Below are positions 1 through 8,051 of a stretch of DNA of 36,136 nucleotides, in pieces. The notes under the pieces are model-generated. The model saw nothing but the letters and a program-made list of their open reading frames with translations. It was not told the origin of the DNA and did not search any database. Source of the stretch: JBHIBD01 sp046758865 (GTDB lineage: Bacteria > Planctomycetota > Brocadiia > Brocadiales > Bathyanammoxibiaceae); assembly GCA_046758865.1 (NCBI GenBank), contig JBHIBD010000018.1:1-36136 (forward strand), in the 5' to 3' direction. A program made the translations under genes and the position numbers. Position 1 is the stretch's first letter; every line of letters begins with the position of its first letter.

Positions 1-2
1 TT

Positions 3-818
3 GCCCTCTGCCATTACTGTCACGGAGAGGCGCATCCGCCGGAGAAGTGTCCTGAGTGCAAGGGGGCGAAGATGAATTATTTTGGCCTTGGCACAGAGAG
101 GGTAGAGGATGAGATAAACAGGTACTTCCCTGAGCACAGGTCAATGAGGATGGACAGCGATACGATGAAGGGACGCGACGTCCACGAAAGGGCCTTCAGG
201 GCATTGAAGAATGGCGAGGTAGATATCCTGATAGGGACGCAGATGATAGCCAAGGGCCTCGACTTTCCCAACGTAACCCTGGTCGGGGTTATTTCTGCGG
301 ATACCATACTCAATTTTCCAGACTTTCGTGCCTGTGAGAGGACCTTCCAGTTGCTCTCCCAGGTGGCTGGCCGCACAGGTAGGGGCCCAAAAGGCGGCAG
401 GGTAGTAATACAGTCCTTTAACCCGAACCAGTACGCTATCCTGGCAGCGGCTGGCCACGACTATGAGGGCTTTGCGGACCAAGAGCTAGAATACAGGAGG
501 TCGCTTGGATATCCACCCTTCGGCGTGATGGCCAGGGTAGTTTTCAGGGGGAGAAGTGAGGACTCAGTGCGGAAAAGGGCCTTGCGAGCGGCAAAAATCT
601 TAAAGGGCGTTAGCGGCAGCAACGGACAGAAACCAGATGTGTTGGGGCCAGCCCCTGCACCTATATCCAGGATAAGGAACAACTTCCGCTGGCACCTCAC
701 CCTTAAGGCATCATCATATGATGTCTTAAAGGATGCGCTACAGAGGGCATGCAGCGGTACGGGCGCATCCGGGGGTGTAAGGGAGATTGTAGACGTGGAC
801 CCTTATAATATGCTGTAA
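3..818 (+). CDS. priA: Primosomal replication-restart helicase PriA, C-terminal part (5' end outside window)
   Basis: The reading frame is open from the left edge, so only the C-terminal 271 residues are present. PriA is the superfamily 2 3'-5' DNA helicase that restarts stalled replication forks. The first codons give CHYC and CPEC, two of the paired-cysteine zinc motifs that interrupt the PriA helicase core, followed by the typical YFGLGTERVEDE segment. Helicase motif V (GTQMIAKGLDFPNV) and motif VI (QVAGRTGRGPKGG) follow, then the C-terminal domain with GYPPFG and LGPAPAPISRIRNNFRWHL. The product ends DPYNML just before TAA, a common PriA ending. An internal ATG at 72 is not the start, because homology continues upstream of it. 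guaB follows 27 bp downstream on the same strand. Identification is firm; the N-terminus cannot be judged. Confidence 0.96.
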   Translation, partial: ALCHYCHGEAHPPEKCPECKGAKMNYFGLGTERVEDEINRYFPEHRSMRMDSDTMKGRDVHERAFRALKNGEVDILIGTQMIAKGLDFPNVTLVGVISADTILNFPDFRACERTFQLLSQVAGRTGRGPKGGRVVIQSFNPNQYAILAAAGHDYEGFADQELEYRRSLGYPPFGVMARVVFRGRSEDSVRKRALRAAKILKGVSGSNGQKPDVLGPAPAPISRIRNNFRWHLTLKASSYDVLKDALQRACSGTGASGGVREIVDVDPYNML

Positions 819-845
819 TATAATCTTTATGGGAGAATAAAGGAT

Positions 846-2387
846 ATGTTATTTGATGGTAGTGCTAACGGTTACGATGCAAAGACCTTCTTTAACCAAA
901 GGGGAGGTGTTACCTACAACGATTTTACCCTGCTTCCGGGCCATATAGACTTCAGTTTGGATGAGGTAGAACTCGAAACCAAGCTCACCCGAAACCTGAG
1001 GCTGAAAAGGCCTATCATCAGCTCTCCAATGGACACGGTAACAGAGTCAAAGATGGCCATTCACATGGCCCTCCTAGGTGGCATAGGTATCATCCACTAC
1101 AATAACACAGTAGAGGAGCAGGCAAAACACGTAAGGACCGTTAAGAGGTTCGAGAATGGCTTTATTACCGAGCCAGTCGTGCTTCGACCCGATAACACTA
1201 TTGCCGACGTGCGTAAAATTAAGGAGACTTATGGTTTCTCAGGTATACCCATTACCGAAGACGGCACGCTGGGTTCTAAATTGGTAGGTATAGTGACCCA
1301 GAGGGACATAAGTTTTGAGACCAACGGAGGCAAGGAACTCCGTGAGGTGATGACAACGGAGCTCATAACAGCACCGGTGGGTATAACACTACAGGAGGGC
1401 AACAGGATACTTAAGGAGTGTAAGAAAGGTAAGCTGCCCATAGTCGACAAAGAAGGTCGGCTGATGTCATTGATGAGTAGGACGGACCTGTTGAAGAACG
1501 AGGATTTCCCCCATGCCTCTAAAAATAAGGATAAACAGCTCCTGGCGGGCGCTGCTATATCCACAAAGGAAGAGGACAAGGAGAGGTTAGATGCGTTAGC
1601 AGATGCAGGGGCAGACGTGATAGTTGTGGATGCGTCCCAGGGGGATTCTGTCTTCCAGATAAATACGGTGAAGTATGTGAAGAAGAAATACCCCCACCTG
1701 GAGGTAATTGGAGGTAATGTGGTAATGGCCAGACAGTGTAAGTCATTGATTGATGCAGGGGTAGATGCCCTCAGGATAGGTATGGGCTCTGGTTCTATAT
1801 GCATAACCCAGGAGGCCCTGGCAGTGGGCAGGGCCCAGGGCTCGGCTGTATATCACTGTGCGAAGTCTGCCAGGGAATACGGCCACATACCTGTCATAGC
1901 AGACGGCGGCATATCCAATCTTGGCCACCTTACTAAGGCGCTAGCACTTGGGGCTAGTACCGTGATGCTGGGTGGGATGCTCGCTGGCACTACGGAGGCC
2001 CCTGGGGAATATTTCTACGAAGGCGGGGTTAGATTGAAAAAGTATCGCGGTATGGCATCCTTTGAGGCAATGGAGACGGGTGGAGCCAAGAGATACTTTT
2101 CCGATGAGGACAAGGTCAAGGTAGCCCAGGGTGTAACAGGTGCCGTAGTTGACAGGGGTTCTGTTGTGGACCTGGTTGAGTATCTGATGCAGAGTCTTAA
2201 ACATGCCATGCAAGACCTTGGATGCAAAACCATCGGCAACCTCCATAAGGCTTTGTATAATGGCACGCTACGGCTTGAGGTAAGAAGCTCGTCTGCACAG
2301 GTTGAGGGGGGTGTACACGGGCTATATTCACATAAAGAACCCCACCTGGGCCTCTTTAAACAGGTCATAAATCAGAGGGAGTTGTAG
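846..2387 (+). CDS. guaB: Inosine-5'-monophosphate dehydrogenase, eukaryote-like form
   Basis: Catalyses NAD-dependent oxidation of IMP to XMP, the committed step of GMP synthesis. The 513-aa product has the TIM barrel interrupted by a CBS pair (about residues 115-230). Visible motifs are GGVTYNDFTLLPG, SSPMDTVTE, the catalytic loop GSGSICITQE with Cys319, ADGGISNLGH, the IMP-binding GGMLAGTTEAPGE and the mobile flap start KKYRGMASFEAM. The C-terminal part (VAQGVTGAVVDRGSV, SSAQVEGGVHGLYS) and the length match animal and fungal IMPDH (about 514 aa) more closely than the usual bacterial protein of about 485-490 aa. This is judged from memory, not alignment. A GGGAG ribosome site lies 10 nt before the ATG. 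It follows priA by 27 bp and is probably co-transcribed with it. Function is firm. Confidence 0.97.
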   Translation: MLFDGSANGYDAKTFFNQRGGVTYNDFTLLPGHIDFSLDEVELETKLTRNLRLKRPIISSPMDTVTESKMAIHMALLGGIGIIHYNNTVEEQAKHVRTVKRFENGFITEPVVLRPDNTIADVRKIKETYGFSGIPITEDGTLGSKLVGIVTQRDISFETNGGKELREVMTTELITAPVGITLQEGNRILKECKKGKLPIVDKEGRLMSLMSRTDLLKNEDFPHASKNKDKQLLAGAAISTKEEDKERLDALADAGADVIVVDASQGDSVFQINTVKYVKKKYPHLEVIGGNVVMARQCKSLIDAGVDALRIGMGSGSICITQEALAVGRAQGSAVYHCAKSAREYGHIPVIADGGISNLGHLTKALALGASTVMLGGMLAGTTEAPGEYFYEGGVRLKKYRGMASFEAMETGGAKRYFSDEDKVKVAQGVTGAVVDRGSVVDLVEYLMQSLKHAMQDLGCKTIGNLHKALYNGTLRLEVRSSSAQVEGGVHGLYSHKEPHLGLFKQVINQREL

Positions 2388-2462
2388 CGCTTACCGGATA
2401 TCCAGGGCCATTGATGACCTTAGATACAAACCATCGTGTCAGGCAGCAACCTAACTTTTTTG

Positions 2463-2490
2463 TTGACAAACAGGACTAATTCCGTATTAT
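2463..2490 (+). promoter_or_regulatory. Probable sigma-70-type promoter for the small secreted protein
   Basis: TTGACA (2463-2468) and TATTAT (2485-2490) are separated by 16 bp in the 229-bp gap after guaB. Transcription would start near 2497 and give an untranslated leader of about 120 nt before the gene at 2617. No other feature was recognised in this gap. This is a motif match only. Confidence 0.5.
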
Positions 2491-2616
2491 AGTTTCCTTT
2501 TGAAGGCTCGCAGTAACCATCCCTTTGCACAATAAGGGGCAGATTATAATTTTATGGAATAGCTTTATTTTAAGAATTAGAGGAGAGGTATCTTAGAGAA
2601 AGGAGAAAGGGTTAAA

Positions 2617-2964
2617 ATGAAGAGACTTGCTACATTTGCCATCTGCGCTACCTTCCTGATGGCAGCAGGTTTTAGCAGCTTAGCCACAGCTCAGGAAGAA
2701 CCGTCGGTGTCACTTGATGTCATCGTAATCGCCCTAGGCAACAGCCCTATAGAGGATGCAACTGTCACTGTGGGAGATAGGGAAGAGACCACCTTGCATA
2801 ATGGCTGTTGTACCTTTACCCTTCCTCCCGGAAGCTACACCGTATGCGCCAGAGGAGAGTGGGGTGGAATGTCTGGTGAAAAGTGTCAGGATGTAGTTCT
2901 AAGGGGTGAGAAGCGTTTTGTTATCCTCGAACTGTTCCAGAAGATAGAGTCTGCTTGGGATTAA
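2617..2964 (+). CDS. Small secreted protein with a carboxypeptidase-regulatory-like beta fold
   Basis: The 115-aa product begins with a classic signal peptide: MKR, a hydrophobic stretch to about residue 21, and an Ala-x-Ala type cleavage region ending near ATAQ. The mature part of about 90 residues reads like a single Ig-like CarboxypepD_reg/PEGA-type domain: SPIEDATVTVGD, then a glycine turn (NGCCTF) and LPPGSYTVCARG. It has four cysteines (adjacent CC, then VCA and KCQ) that could form disulfides outside the cytoplasm. The start is supported by AAAGGAG at 2600-2606. It appears monocistronic, with its own promoter-like sequence upstream and a strong terminator 27 bp downstream. The specific role is unknown; the fold is inferred from the motif pattern only. 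Confidence 0.75.
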   Translation: MKRLATFAICATFLMAAGFSSLATAQEEPSVSLDVIVIALGNSPIEDATVTVGDREETTLHNGCCTFTLPPGSYTVCARGEWGGMSGEKCQDVVLRGEKRFVILELFQKIESAWD

Positions 2965-2991
2965 ATTATTAATGACAAAATAAATTGGTCT

Positions 2992-3028
2992 AAAAAGACT
3001 CCAGGGTCATTGCCCTGGAGTCTTTTTT
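2992..3028. terminator. Strong intrinsic terminator, probably bidirectional
   Basis: A near-perfect 15-bp stem (2992-3006 with 3013-3027) and a 6-nt loop TCATTG are followed by a run of six T on the plus strand. The left arm begins with five A, so the minus strand also ends in a T run. It would end transcription from the secreted-protein gene and also leftward transcription from the CBS-protein side. The doubtful minus-strand ORF ends inside the loop. Confidence 0.9.
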
Positions 3029-3213
3029 ACTAGCCTTCCAAGAATTTCACCGTCATCGAGTCTGTAGAGTGCCCCAGAGCCCTTTCTTTGATTAAGCCTC
3101 GCTGTATAAACAATAACATCACCTTCTTTCAGGAACATTATCTGCGGCTTGAACTCAGCCCTAAAGAGGACAAGTACTTCAGCCTCCCCTCTAATATCAA
3201 AGCTTAACCCCAT
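3007..3213 (-). CDS. Doubtful small ORF, possibly a gene remnant
   Basis: A 68-aa reading frame with protein-like composition (GLSFDIRGEAEVLVLF, FLKEGDVIVYTARLN, GALYRLDDGEIL). No family was recognised. The frame stays open and plausible for about 31 more codons upstream (for example DIYKHSVIVYEGITRYDWYK) to a stop at 3307-3309, but I found no ATG, GTG or TTG start with a ribosome site there. The only ATG, at 3213, therefore cuts what looks like one continuous domain. The last residues (KKTPGQ) are encoded by the stem of the terminator at 2992-3028. These points suggest a truncated or decaying gene, although a short real protein cannot be excluded. The 188 bp between it and the CBS gene hold nothing else recognised. 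Confidence 0.35.
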   Translation of the reverse strand: MGLSFDIRGEAEVLVLFRAEFKPQIMFLKEGDVIVYTARLNQRKGSGALYRLDDGEILGRLVKKTPGQ

Positions 3214-3401
3214 CTTATACCAGTCGTAACGTGTAATGCCCTCATAGACAATAACACTGTGTTTGTAGATGTCGCTATCGGTGGAGGGTAGATGGGTGCA
3301 ATATTCTCAACTGGTAATGGAGATGAAGCGGGAAACAAGTATTTTCAGAAAAAGATATTCAAGCTTGGTACGCCCGTGGTGAGAAAAGGGTGCAAATAGA
3401 A

Positions 3402-3875
3402 TTAAGCTTCACCCTCGGTCTTGCCTTCCCATACCTCAAGGAACCTCCGACAGATATCTATAGTTGCGACCATCCCCACAAGCTTACCGTCTCTTAGGAC
3501 AGGTAGGGTCCGAAAACCATGCTTTTTCATAAGTGATATGGCCACCACTATGTCACCCTCCGCATCTATCGTGACAACATCTTTGGTCATCACGTCCGAC
3601 ACCTTTAATCCCGCTAACTCCTCTACGTCTTTTATGCTGACATCCAGTGCACCGTAATCCTTTATGAAGTCTACGTTGCTGAGGATGGGAAGGAAGTCCG
3701 GACTGAAGGTGTTAAGGATATCCGTAATAGAAATAATGCCTACCACGTGTCTCTCCTCATCCACCACGGGAGCGGCCCATATCCTATTAGACACAAATGT
3801 TGAAGCCGCCTTCTTTATTCCGTCCTCAGGACTCAAAACCACTACGTCTGGTCTTAAACATTTCTTGACTTTCAC
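3402..3875 (-). CDS. Stand-alone CBS-pair protein
   Basis: The 157-aa product consists of two tandem CBS motifs and little else. The first (about residues 1-60) has PDVVVLSPEDGIKKAA and VVGIISITDIL; the second (about 93-150) has VSDVMTKDVVTIDAEGDI and LVGMVATIDICRRF. CBS pairs bind adenosine nucleotides or S-adenosylmethionine and act as energy or ligand sensors. A free-standing pair usually regulates a partner in trans, and the partner cannot be named from this context. The start is GTG at 3875, supported by GAGGAG 6-7 nt upstream. It is the last clear gene of the leftward block, separated from nnrD by 122 bp. Confidence 0.85.
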   Translation of the reverse strand: MKVKKCLRPDVVVLSPEDGIKKAASTFVSNRIWAAPVVDEERHVVGIISITDILNTFSPDFLPILSNVDFIKDYGALDVSIKDVEELAGLKVSDVMTKDVVTIDAEGDIVVAISLMKKHGFRTLPVLRDGKLVGMVATIDICRRFLEVWEGKTEGEA

Positions 3876-3997
3876 ACGAAGCTCCTCTTTTGTCTAAAAA
3901 CCTGACGGGAAAAAGCTATGAGCTATGAGAATGAAAAGGAACAATATACCACAGAAGGCCGTTCTTTTCAAAGGATTAATGCCCCAAGAATGTCCAT

Positions 3998-4885
3998 TTA
4001 CTTACGGGGTTTTTTCCCATAAGCAGCAAAGGCCTTTGGCAGGGCGTCAAGAACATCGGTGGCTATCAGTGAGAACTCTCCCATAACGTCCCTTGCTATA
4101 TCCCCAGCCAATCCATGGAGATATACCCCCAACCTGGCGGCCTCAAAGGTAGAGGCCCATCCTTGAGCCCACAGACCAGCGATGAGTCCCGTTAAGACAT
4201 CACCCGTGCCCGCCGATGCCATACCTGGATTACCTGTTGTGCACACATACAGCTCATTTTTGTAGGCCACAAGGGTCTTATGCCCCTTGAGAACCAGGGC
4301 GATGTGGGGATATTTTCTTACAAACCTGGTTATCACCTTTACACGCTGGCTATGGATCCGACTTGAATTAGCTGGGCTCAGTCTCATAAGGCGATCCATC
4401 TCACCAGGATGGGGGGTAAGAATTATGTTGGCCTTTACCTTATTCAGCACACCTGGTCTTTCTGCCAGGGCATTAACCCCATCAGCGTCTACTACTAGAC
4501 ACCCCGTGAGATTTTCCAGGAGCCAGAGTATCAACTCCTTCGTATCGGGATTCTGAGAGAGACCCGGGCCCAGGGCCACTACCTGTGCCCCTTGGCTCAT
4601 CTCAACAATTTCTTGTCTCGCCCTGTATGAAAGGGTATGTTTTCTTGTTTCTGGAAGCGGTTTTGTGATAACACAGGTTAACTTTGAGGCTACTATTGGG
4701 TTAAGGCTTTCCGGTATGCCCAGGGTCACAAGCCCGGCTCCGCTCCGCAAGGCGGCCTTGCTGGCCAGGCAGGCTGCCCCTGTCATCCCTACTGAGCCAG
4801 CTAAGACAAGCACTCGGCCGTATGTGCCCTTATGGGTATCGGCCTTGCGTTTTGGAAGAACGGGTAAAACCCTGACCTGTCTCAC
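3998..4885 (-). CDS. nnrD: ADP/ATP-dependent (S)-NAD(P)H-hydrate dehydratase, single-domain form
   Basis: Repairs hydrated NADH and NADPH by nucleotide-dependent dehydration. The 295-aa product is the ribokinase-like YjeF C-terminal domain. Key segments are KGTYGRVLVLAGS (residues 19-31), ALGPGL, DADGVNAL, TPHPGE (157-162) and the nucleotide and catalytic signature GNPGMASAGTGDVLTG with Asp229. The N-terminal NnrE epimerase domain found fused in many bacteria is absent, so epimerisation must come from a separate gene outside the window or be missing. The start is GTG at 4885, with a weak AGGA about 8 nt upstream. A 95-bp gap with a promoter-like sequence separates it from larB, so it may be transcribed independently. 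Confidence 0.93.
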   Translation of the reverse strand: MRQVRVLPVLPKRKADTHKGTYGRVLVLAGSVGMTGAACLASKAALRSGAGLVTLGIPESLNPIVASKLTCVITKPLPETRKHTLSYRARQEIVEMSQGAQVVALGPGLSQNPDTKELILWLLENLTGCLVVDADGVNALAERPGVLNKVKANIILTPHPGEMDRLMRLSPANSSRIHSQRVKVITRFVRKYPHIALVLKGHKTLVAYKNELYVCTTGNPGMASAGTGDVLTGLIAGLWAQGWASTFEAARLGVYLHGLAGDIARDVMGEFSLIATDVLDALPKAFAAYGKKPRK

Positions 4886-4905
4886 GCAGTTGTCCTACTT
4901 AATAT

Positions 4906-4932
4906 ATTATATATGTTTAAGCGTTCATGTAA
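4906..4932 (-). promoter_or_regulatory. Possible promoter for nnrD
   Basis: On the minus strand TTACAT (4932-4927) is followed after 15 bp by a perfect TATAAT (4911-4906) in an AT-rich stretch. The start point would lie only about 14 nt before the GTG start of nnrD. The spacing is short for a sigma-70 promoter, so this is tentative. Confidence 0.35.
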
Positions 4933-4980
4933 CTTTGGTTCTGATAATGGCTTAGCTCATTATAGGCCGCTTCCGTATTT

Positions 4981-5739
4981 CTATGCCTTGGCCCGTATCT
5001 TGTTTATAAGAGATGCCATGTAGCCGGCGCCAAAGCCATTATCTATGTTCACAACCGCTACCCCTTCGGAGCAGGTATTTAACATGGTAAGGAGTGGTGA
5101 GATGCCGCCAAAGCTTGCCCCATAGCCCACGCTGGTTGGTACGCCAATCACCGGACGGTCTATTAATCCGCTTACCACCCCAGGCAGCGCACCTTCCATA
5201 CCGGCTACTACGACGATGACGTTAGCCTGCAACAGTTTCTTATGCTGTTCTAGGAGCCTGTGTATGCCGGCAACACCTACGTCATAAAGCGCCTCCACCT
5301 TGTTGCCCATTAGTTCAGCCGTGACCCTCGCCTCTTCCGCCACTGGTATATCCAGTGTCCCAGCAGTAATCACCAGTATTAACCCCTTTTGTGTCTTACG
5401 CCTTGTCCTTTTTATGGTGATAGTTCTGGCAATTTCGTTATACTGGGCCTGTGGGAATTCTCCTGCCATTGCCTCGTAGATATCTTGGCCTGCCCTCGTA
5501 GCCAGAATGTCACTTTCGTCTCTCACAATTTCTTGGGCTATTCTTACTACCTGCTCGGGTGTCTTTCCTTGGCAGAATATAACCTCCGGAAAGCCTCGGC
5601 GCAGTGCCCTGTGGCTGTCAACTTTTGCAAAACCCACATCCTTATAAGGAAGGCCCTTAAGATGCTCAATGGCGTCTTCCATAGAGCATCTTCCATCCTG
5701 GACCTCAGTTAATATCTTCTTGATAAGGTTTATGTCCAT
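4981..5739 (-). CDS. larB: Nickel-pincer cofactor biosynthesis protein LarB
   Basis: LarB is pyridinium-3,5-biscarboxylic acid mononucleotide synthase. It carboxylates and hydrolyses nicotinic acid adenine dinucleotide in the first step of nickel-pincer nucleotide synthesis, the cofactor of lactate racemase and related LarA enzymes. The 252-aa product has the expected length and the PurE-like C-terminal region: VITAGTLDIPVAEEA, YDVGVAGIHRL, VVVAGMEGALPGVV, GVPTSVGYGASFGG, VVNIDNGFGAGYMA. The N-terminal DVGFAKVDSHRALRRGFPEV is also typical. Only 25 bp separate it from tsaD, so it is probably in the same transcript. No larC, larE or larA lies in the window. Confidence 0.93.
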   Translation of the reverse strand: MDINLIKKILTEVQDGRCSMEDAIEHLKGLPYKDVGFAKVDSHRALRRGFPEVIFCQGKTPEQVVRIAQEIVRDESDILATRAGQDIYEAMAGEFPQAQYNEIARTITIKRTRRKTQKGLILVITAGTLDIPVAEEARVTAELMGNKVEALYDVGVAGIHRLLEQHKKLLQANVIVVVAGMEGALPGVVSGLIDRPVIGVPTSVGYGASFGGISPLLTMLNTCSEGVAVVNIDNGFGAGYMASLINKIRAKA

Positions 5740-5764
5740 ATTTTTAAGCTGGGTGTTATCGAGC

Positions 5765-6766
5765 TCATGCGACCGCCTCTACCTCCAGGGTGGAAAAGTC
5801 CCTCTCGAGGTATTTATAATAACCCAGGCTGGCCACCATGGCGGCATTGTCCGTGCACAGTATTGGTGAAGGGCAGTAGAGCGCGACAGGGATTTCCCCT
5901 AAGGCCTGGGAAAATCTCTTGCGCAGTCTGGAGTTACGGGCCACGCCACCTCCAAGGATTACTCCATCGACACGATGCCTCTCCAGTGCGAAGAGGGTCT
6001 TATCTACCAGGACGTCCACTATGGCCTCTTGAAAACTGGCAGCTATATCAGCGGTCTCTCGCTGGCTTAATTTTCCCTTGCGCTTTAGGAGATTCTGATA
6101 GTAATACAGAACAGCAGTTTTCAGACCACTAAAACTGAAGTCCAGGGAACCCGCTTCCAGGTATGAGCGGGGAAACTGGACGGAAGCAGGGTTGCCGTTT
6201 AGGGAGATTCGGTCAATCTCCGGACCCCCAGGGTAACCTAGTCCTAACAGCTTTGCTACTTTATCAAAGGCCTCTCCTGCTGCATCATCAAGTGTGACAC
6301 CCAGAGGCTGGTGGTCCGTCTCACTCTGGCTGAGAAATAGAGTGGTGTGTCCCCCAGATATTACAAAGCTTATAGTGGGGAAGTGGATGTCTTCTCTATA
6401 CTCCAACCTGCTGGCAAGGATGTGGGCATGGAGGTGATCAACTGCTATAAGAGGTACCTTTAAGAGCCATGAAAGGGCTTTTGCGGTGGTTAGGCCAATG
6501 AGCAACGCACCGATAAGCCCTGGGGTGGTCGCTACAGCTACAGCGTCTACGTCCTTAAGGTGTATTCGCGCATCTCCAAGTGCCTTGTCTATTACCGGCA
6601 ATATGGCTTCAATGTGTGCGCGACACGCTATCTCAGGTACTACACCGCCGAACTTCAGGTGCAGTTGCTCCTGGGTGCTAACTACGTTTGATAGGATATT
6701 GCATCCGTCTTCTACTACTGCTGTAGAGGTCTCATCGCATGAGGTTTCTATACCAAGTATCAACAT
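5765..6766 (-). CDS. tsaD: tRNA N6-adenosine threonylcarbamoyltransferase TsaD
   Basis: Transfers the threonylcarbamoyl group from threonylcarbamoyl-AMP to A37 of ANN-decoding tRNAs, working with TsaB and TsaE. The 333-aa product has the usual length and shows the ASKHA start LGIETSCDETS, the metal-binding HLHAH (His111 and His115 of the HxxxH motif), FVISGGHTTL, DDAAGEAFDKVAKLLGLGYPGG, SFSGLKTAVL, GGGVARNSRLR and the C-terminal CTDNAAMVA metal-ligand segment. The start codon lies 3 nt after the stop of the S41 protease gene, indicating tight operon coupling. The partner genes tsaB, tsaC and tsaE are not in the window. Confidence 0.97.
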   Translation of the reverse strand: MLILGIETSCDETSTAVVEDGCNILSNVVSTQEQLHLKFGGVVPEIACRAHIEAILPVIDKALGDARIHLKDVDAVAVATTPGLIGALLIGLTTAKALSWLLKVPLIAVDHLHAHILASRLEYREDIHFPTISFVISGGHTTLFLSQSETDHQPLGVTLDDAAGEAFDKVAKLLGLGYPGGPEIDRISLNGNPASVQFPRSYLEAGSLDFSFSGLKTAVLYYYQNLLKRKGKLSQRETADIAASFQEAIVDVLVDKTLFALERHRVDGVILGGGVARNSRLRKRFSQALGEIPVALYCPSPILCTDNAAMVASLGYYKYLERDFSTLEVEAVA

Positions 6767-6769
6767 TAC

Positions 6770-8044
6770 TCATAGAGTCGGAGTATCAAGTAGCTTGGTG
6801 TAAAGCTGTGGGTCACCCCTTAATATGGCAAGGGCTCGGTGTAGTTGGACGTCTACAAAGCTTTCTTCTTCAGACGGTTCCTCTTTTGCATTATCTTCAT
6901 TGGAAACGTCTGTGTTATTCAACCTGGCCAGATATGCATGCAGGTCTTTTGTCTCTTCGTTGTTGAGCTCTACGACTACATCTGGCTCTATGCCTACCTT
7001 GTGTATTAACTTTCCAGAGGGTGTATAGTAGTTAGCAGTAGTGAGCTTTATGGCACTCTTCCCACCTTCAACAGGCACCAGGCTCTGTACCGAACCCTTT
7101 CCAAAGGTTTTTGTGCCTACAAGTACTCCCCGTTTGTGATCCCTTATAGCCCCGGCCACAATCTCTGAGGCACTGGCACTGCCGTTGTTAACCAGTACAG
7201 TAAGGGGGAAATCGGGATAGGTTCCCGGCTTTTTTGCACGGTAGATACTGTTTTGAGACGTATCTTTACCTTTTGTGGAGACGATGACACCTTTTTCTAG
7301 GAATCTGTCTGCAACTCTAACAGCCACATTTAAGAGACCACCGGGGTTAAACCTCAGGTCCAAGACAAGTGCCTTCATCCCCTCTTGTAAGAGGTCTTCG
7401 ACAACCTTGTCGAGCTCTTCGGCGGTGCTCTCCTGAAAGCTGCTAATTGCAATGTAACCTATTTTTTCGTCATCGTCTATAATCCTGGCGCCTCTTGTAC
7501 TTCTTAGGTGGACGATGCCCCTCTCTATGGTAATGTCTGTGGGTTCTGTCTCCTCCGGGTGTATGACAGTAATGGTTACCTTTGTGCCAGGGGCTCCTCT
7601 GAGTCTTTTTATGGCCTCTCTAAGACTAATCCTTTCAGCAGATTCACCTTCTATATGCACAATTTTATCACCAGCCATTACGCCTGCCCTAAACGCAGGC
7701 GAGTCCAGTATAGGTGTGATGACGGTAAGGATGCCATCCTGTACTATAACCTCAATGCCTAGTCCACCGAACTCCCCCTCCGTTTCTATCCTGAGGTCCT
7801 CCAGGTCTTCGGGACTTATGAATTGACTATAGGGGTCCAGCTCCTGCAACATTCCACGATATGCGCCAGTAAGAAGGTCTGCAAGCTCCACGTCGTCTAC
7901 GTATTTTTCCTTGATAAGCCTTACCACCTTTACTAGCTCCTCGTAGTCTTTGTAATAGTCTACCTTTTCCTCCGATAGTACGGGGTGATTCAGGATTATG
8001 AGTAGGGAAAGGATTAAGAGTAGGTTGTTTGATATACGTGACAT
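6770..8044 (-). CDS. C-terminal processing peptidase (S41 family) with PDZ domain
   Basis: A 424-aa exported serine protease of the CtpA/Prc type, which trims or degrades envelope proteins from their C-termini. An N-terminal hydrophobic segment (residues 6-23) is a signal peptide or anchor. A PDZ domain covers about residues 88-165 (GGLGIEV, SPAFRAGVMAGDKIVHIEG), followed by the S41 core with DLRFNPGGLL. The Ser/Lys dyad is visible as Ser291 in NNGSASASE and Lys316 in TFGKGSVQ, with the 25-residue spacing seen in the family. The C-terminal tail carries an acidic linker (EEPSEEE). It follows the C-terminal transketolase subunit by 7 bp and precedes tsaD by 3 bp. Identification is firm; the in vivo substrate is unknown. 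Confidence 0.95.
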   Translation of the reverse strand: MSRISNNLLLILSLLIILNHPVLSEEKVDYYKDYEELVKVVRLIKEKYVDDVELADLLTGAYRGMLQELDPYSQFISPEDLEDLRIETEGEFGGLGIEVIVQDGILTVITPILDSPAFRAGVMAGDKIVHIEGESAERISLREAIKRLRGAPGTKVTITVIHPEETEPTDITIERGIVHLRSTRGARIIDDDEKIGYIAISSFQESTAEELDKVVEDLLQEGMKALVLDLRFNPGGLLNVAVRVADRFLEKGVIVSTKGKDTSQNSIYRAKKPGTYPDFPLTVLVNNGSASASEIVAGAIRDHKRGVLVGTKTFGKGSVQSLVPVEGGKSAIKLTTANYYTPSGKLIHKVGIEPDVVVELNNEETKDLHAYLARLNNTDVSNEDNAKEEPSEEESFVDVQLHRALAILRGDPQLYTKLLDTPTL

Positions 8045-8051
8045 AGTACTG

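Noticed and set aside
1229..1804. A 191-codon antisense frame within guaB, and similar long antisense frames at 10284-10922, 26099-26719, 28707-29183 and 35302-35886
   Set aside because: Each is the mirror of a confidently identified gene and its composition (rich in Ser, Pro, Arg) is that of a shadow frame.
3292..3399. A 35-codon plus-strand ORF in the gap before the CBS gene
   Set aside because: Too short, with no ribosome site and no recognisable motif.
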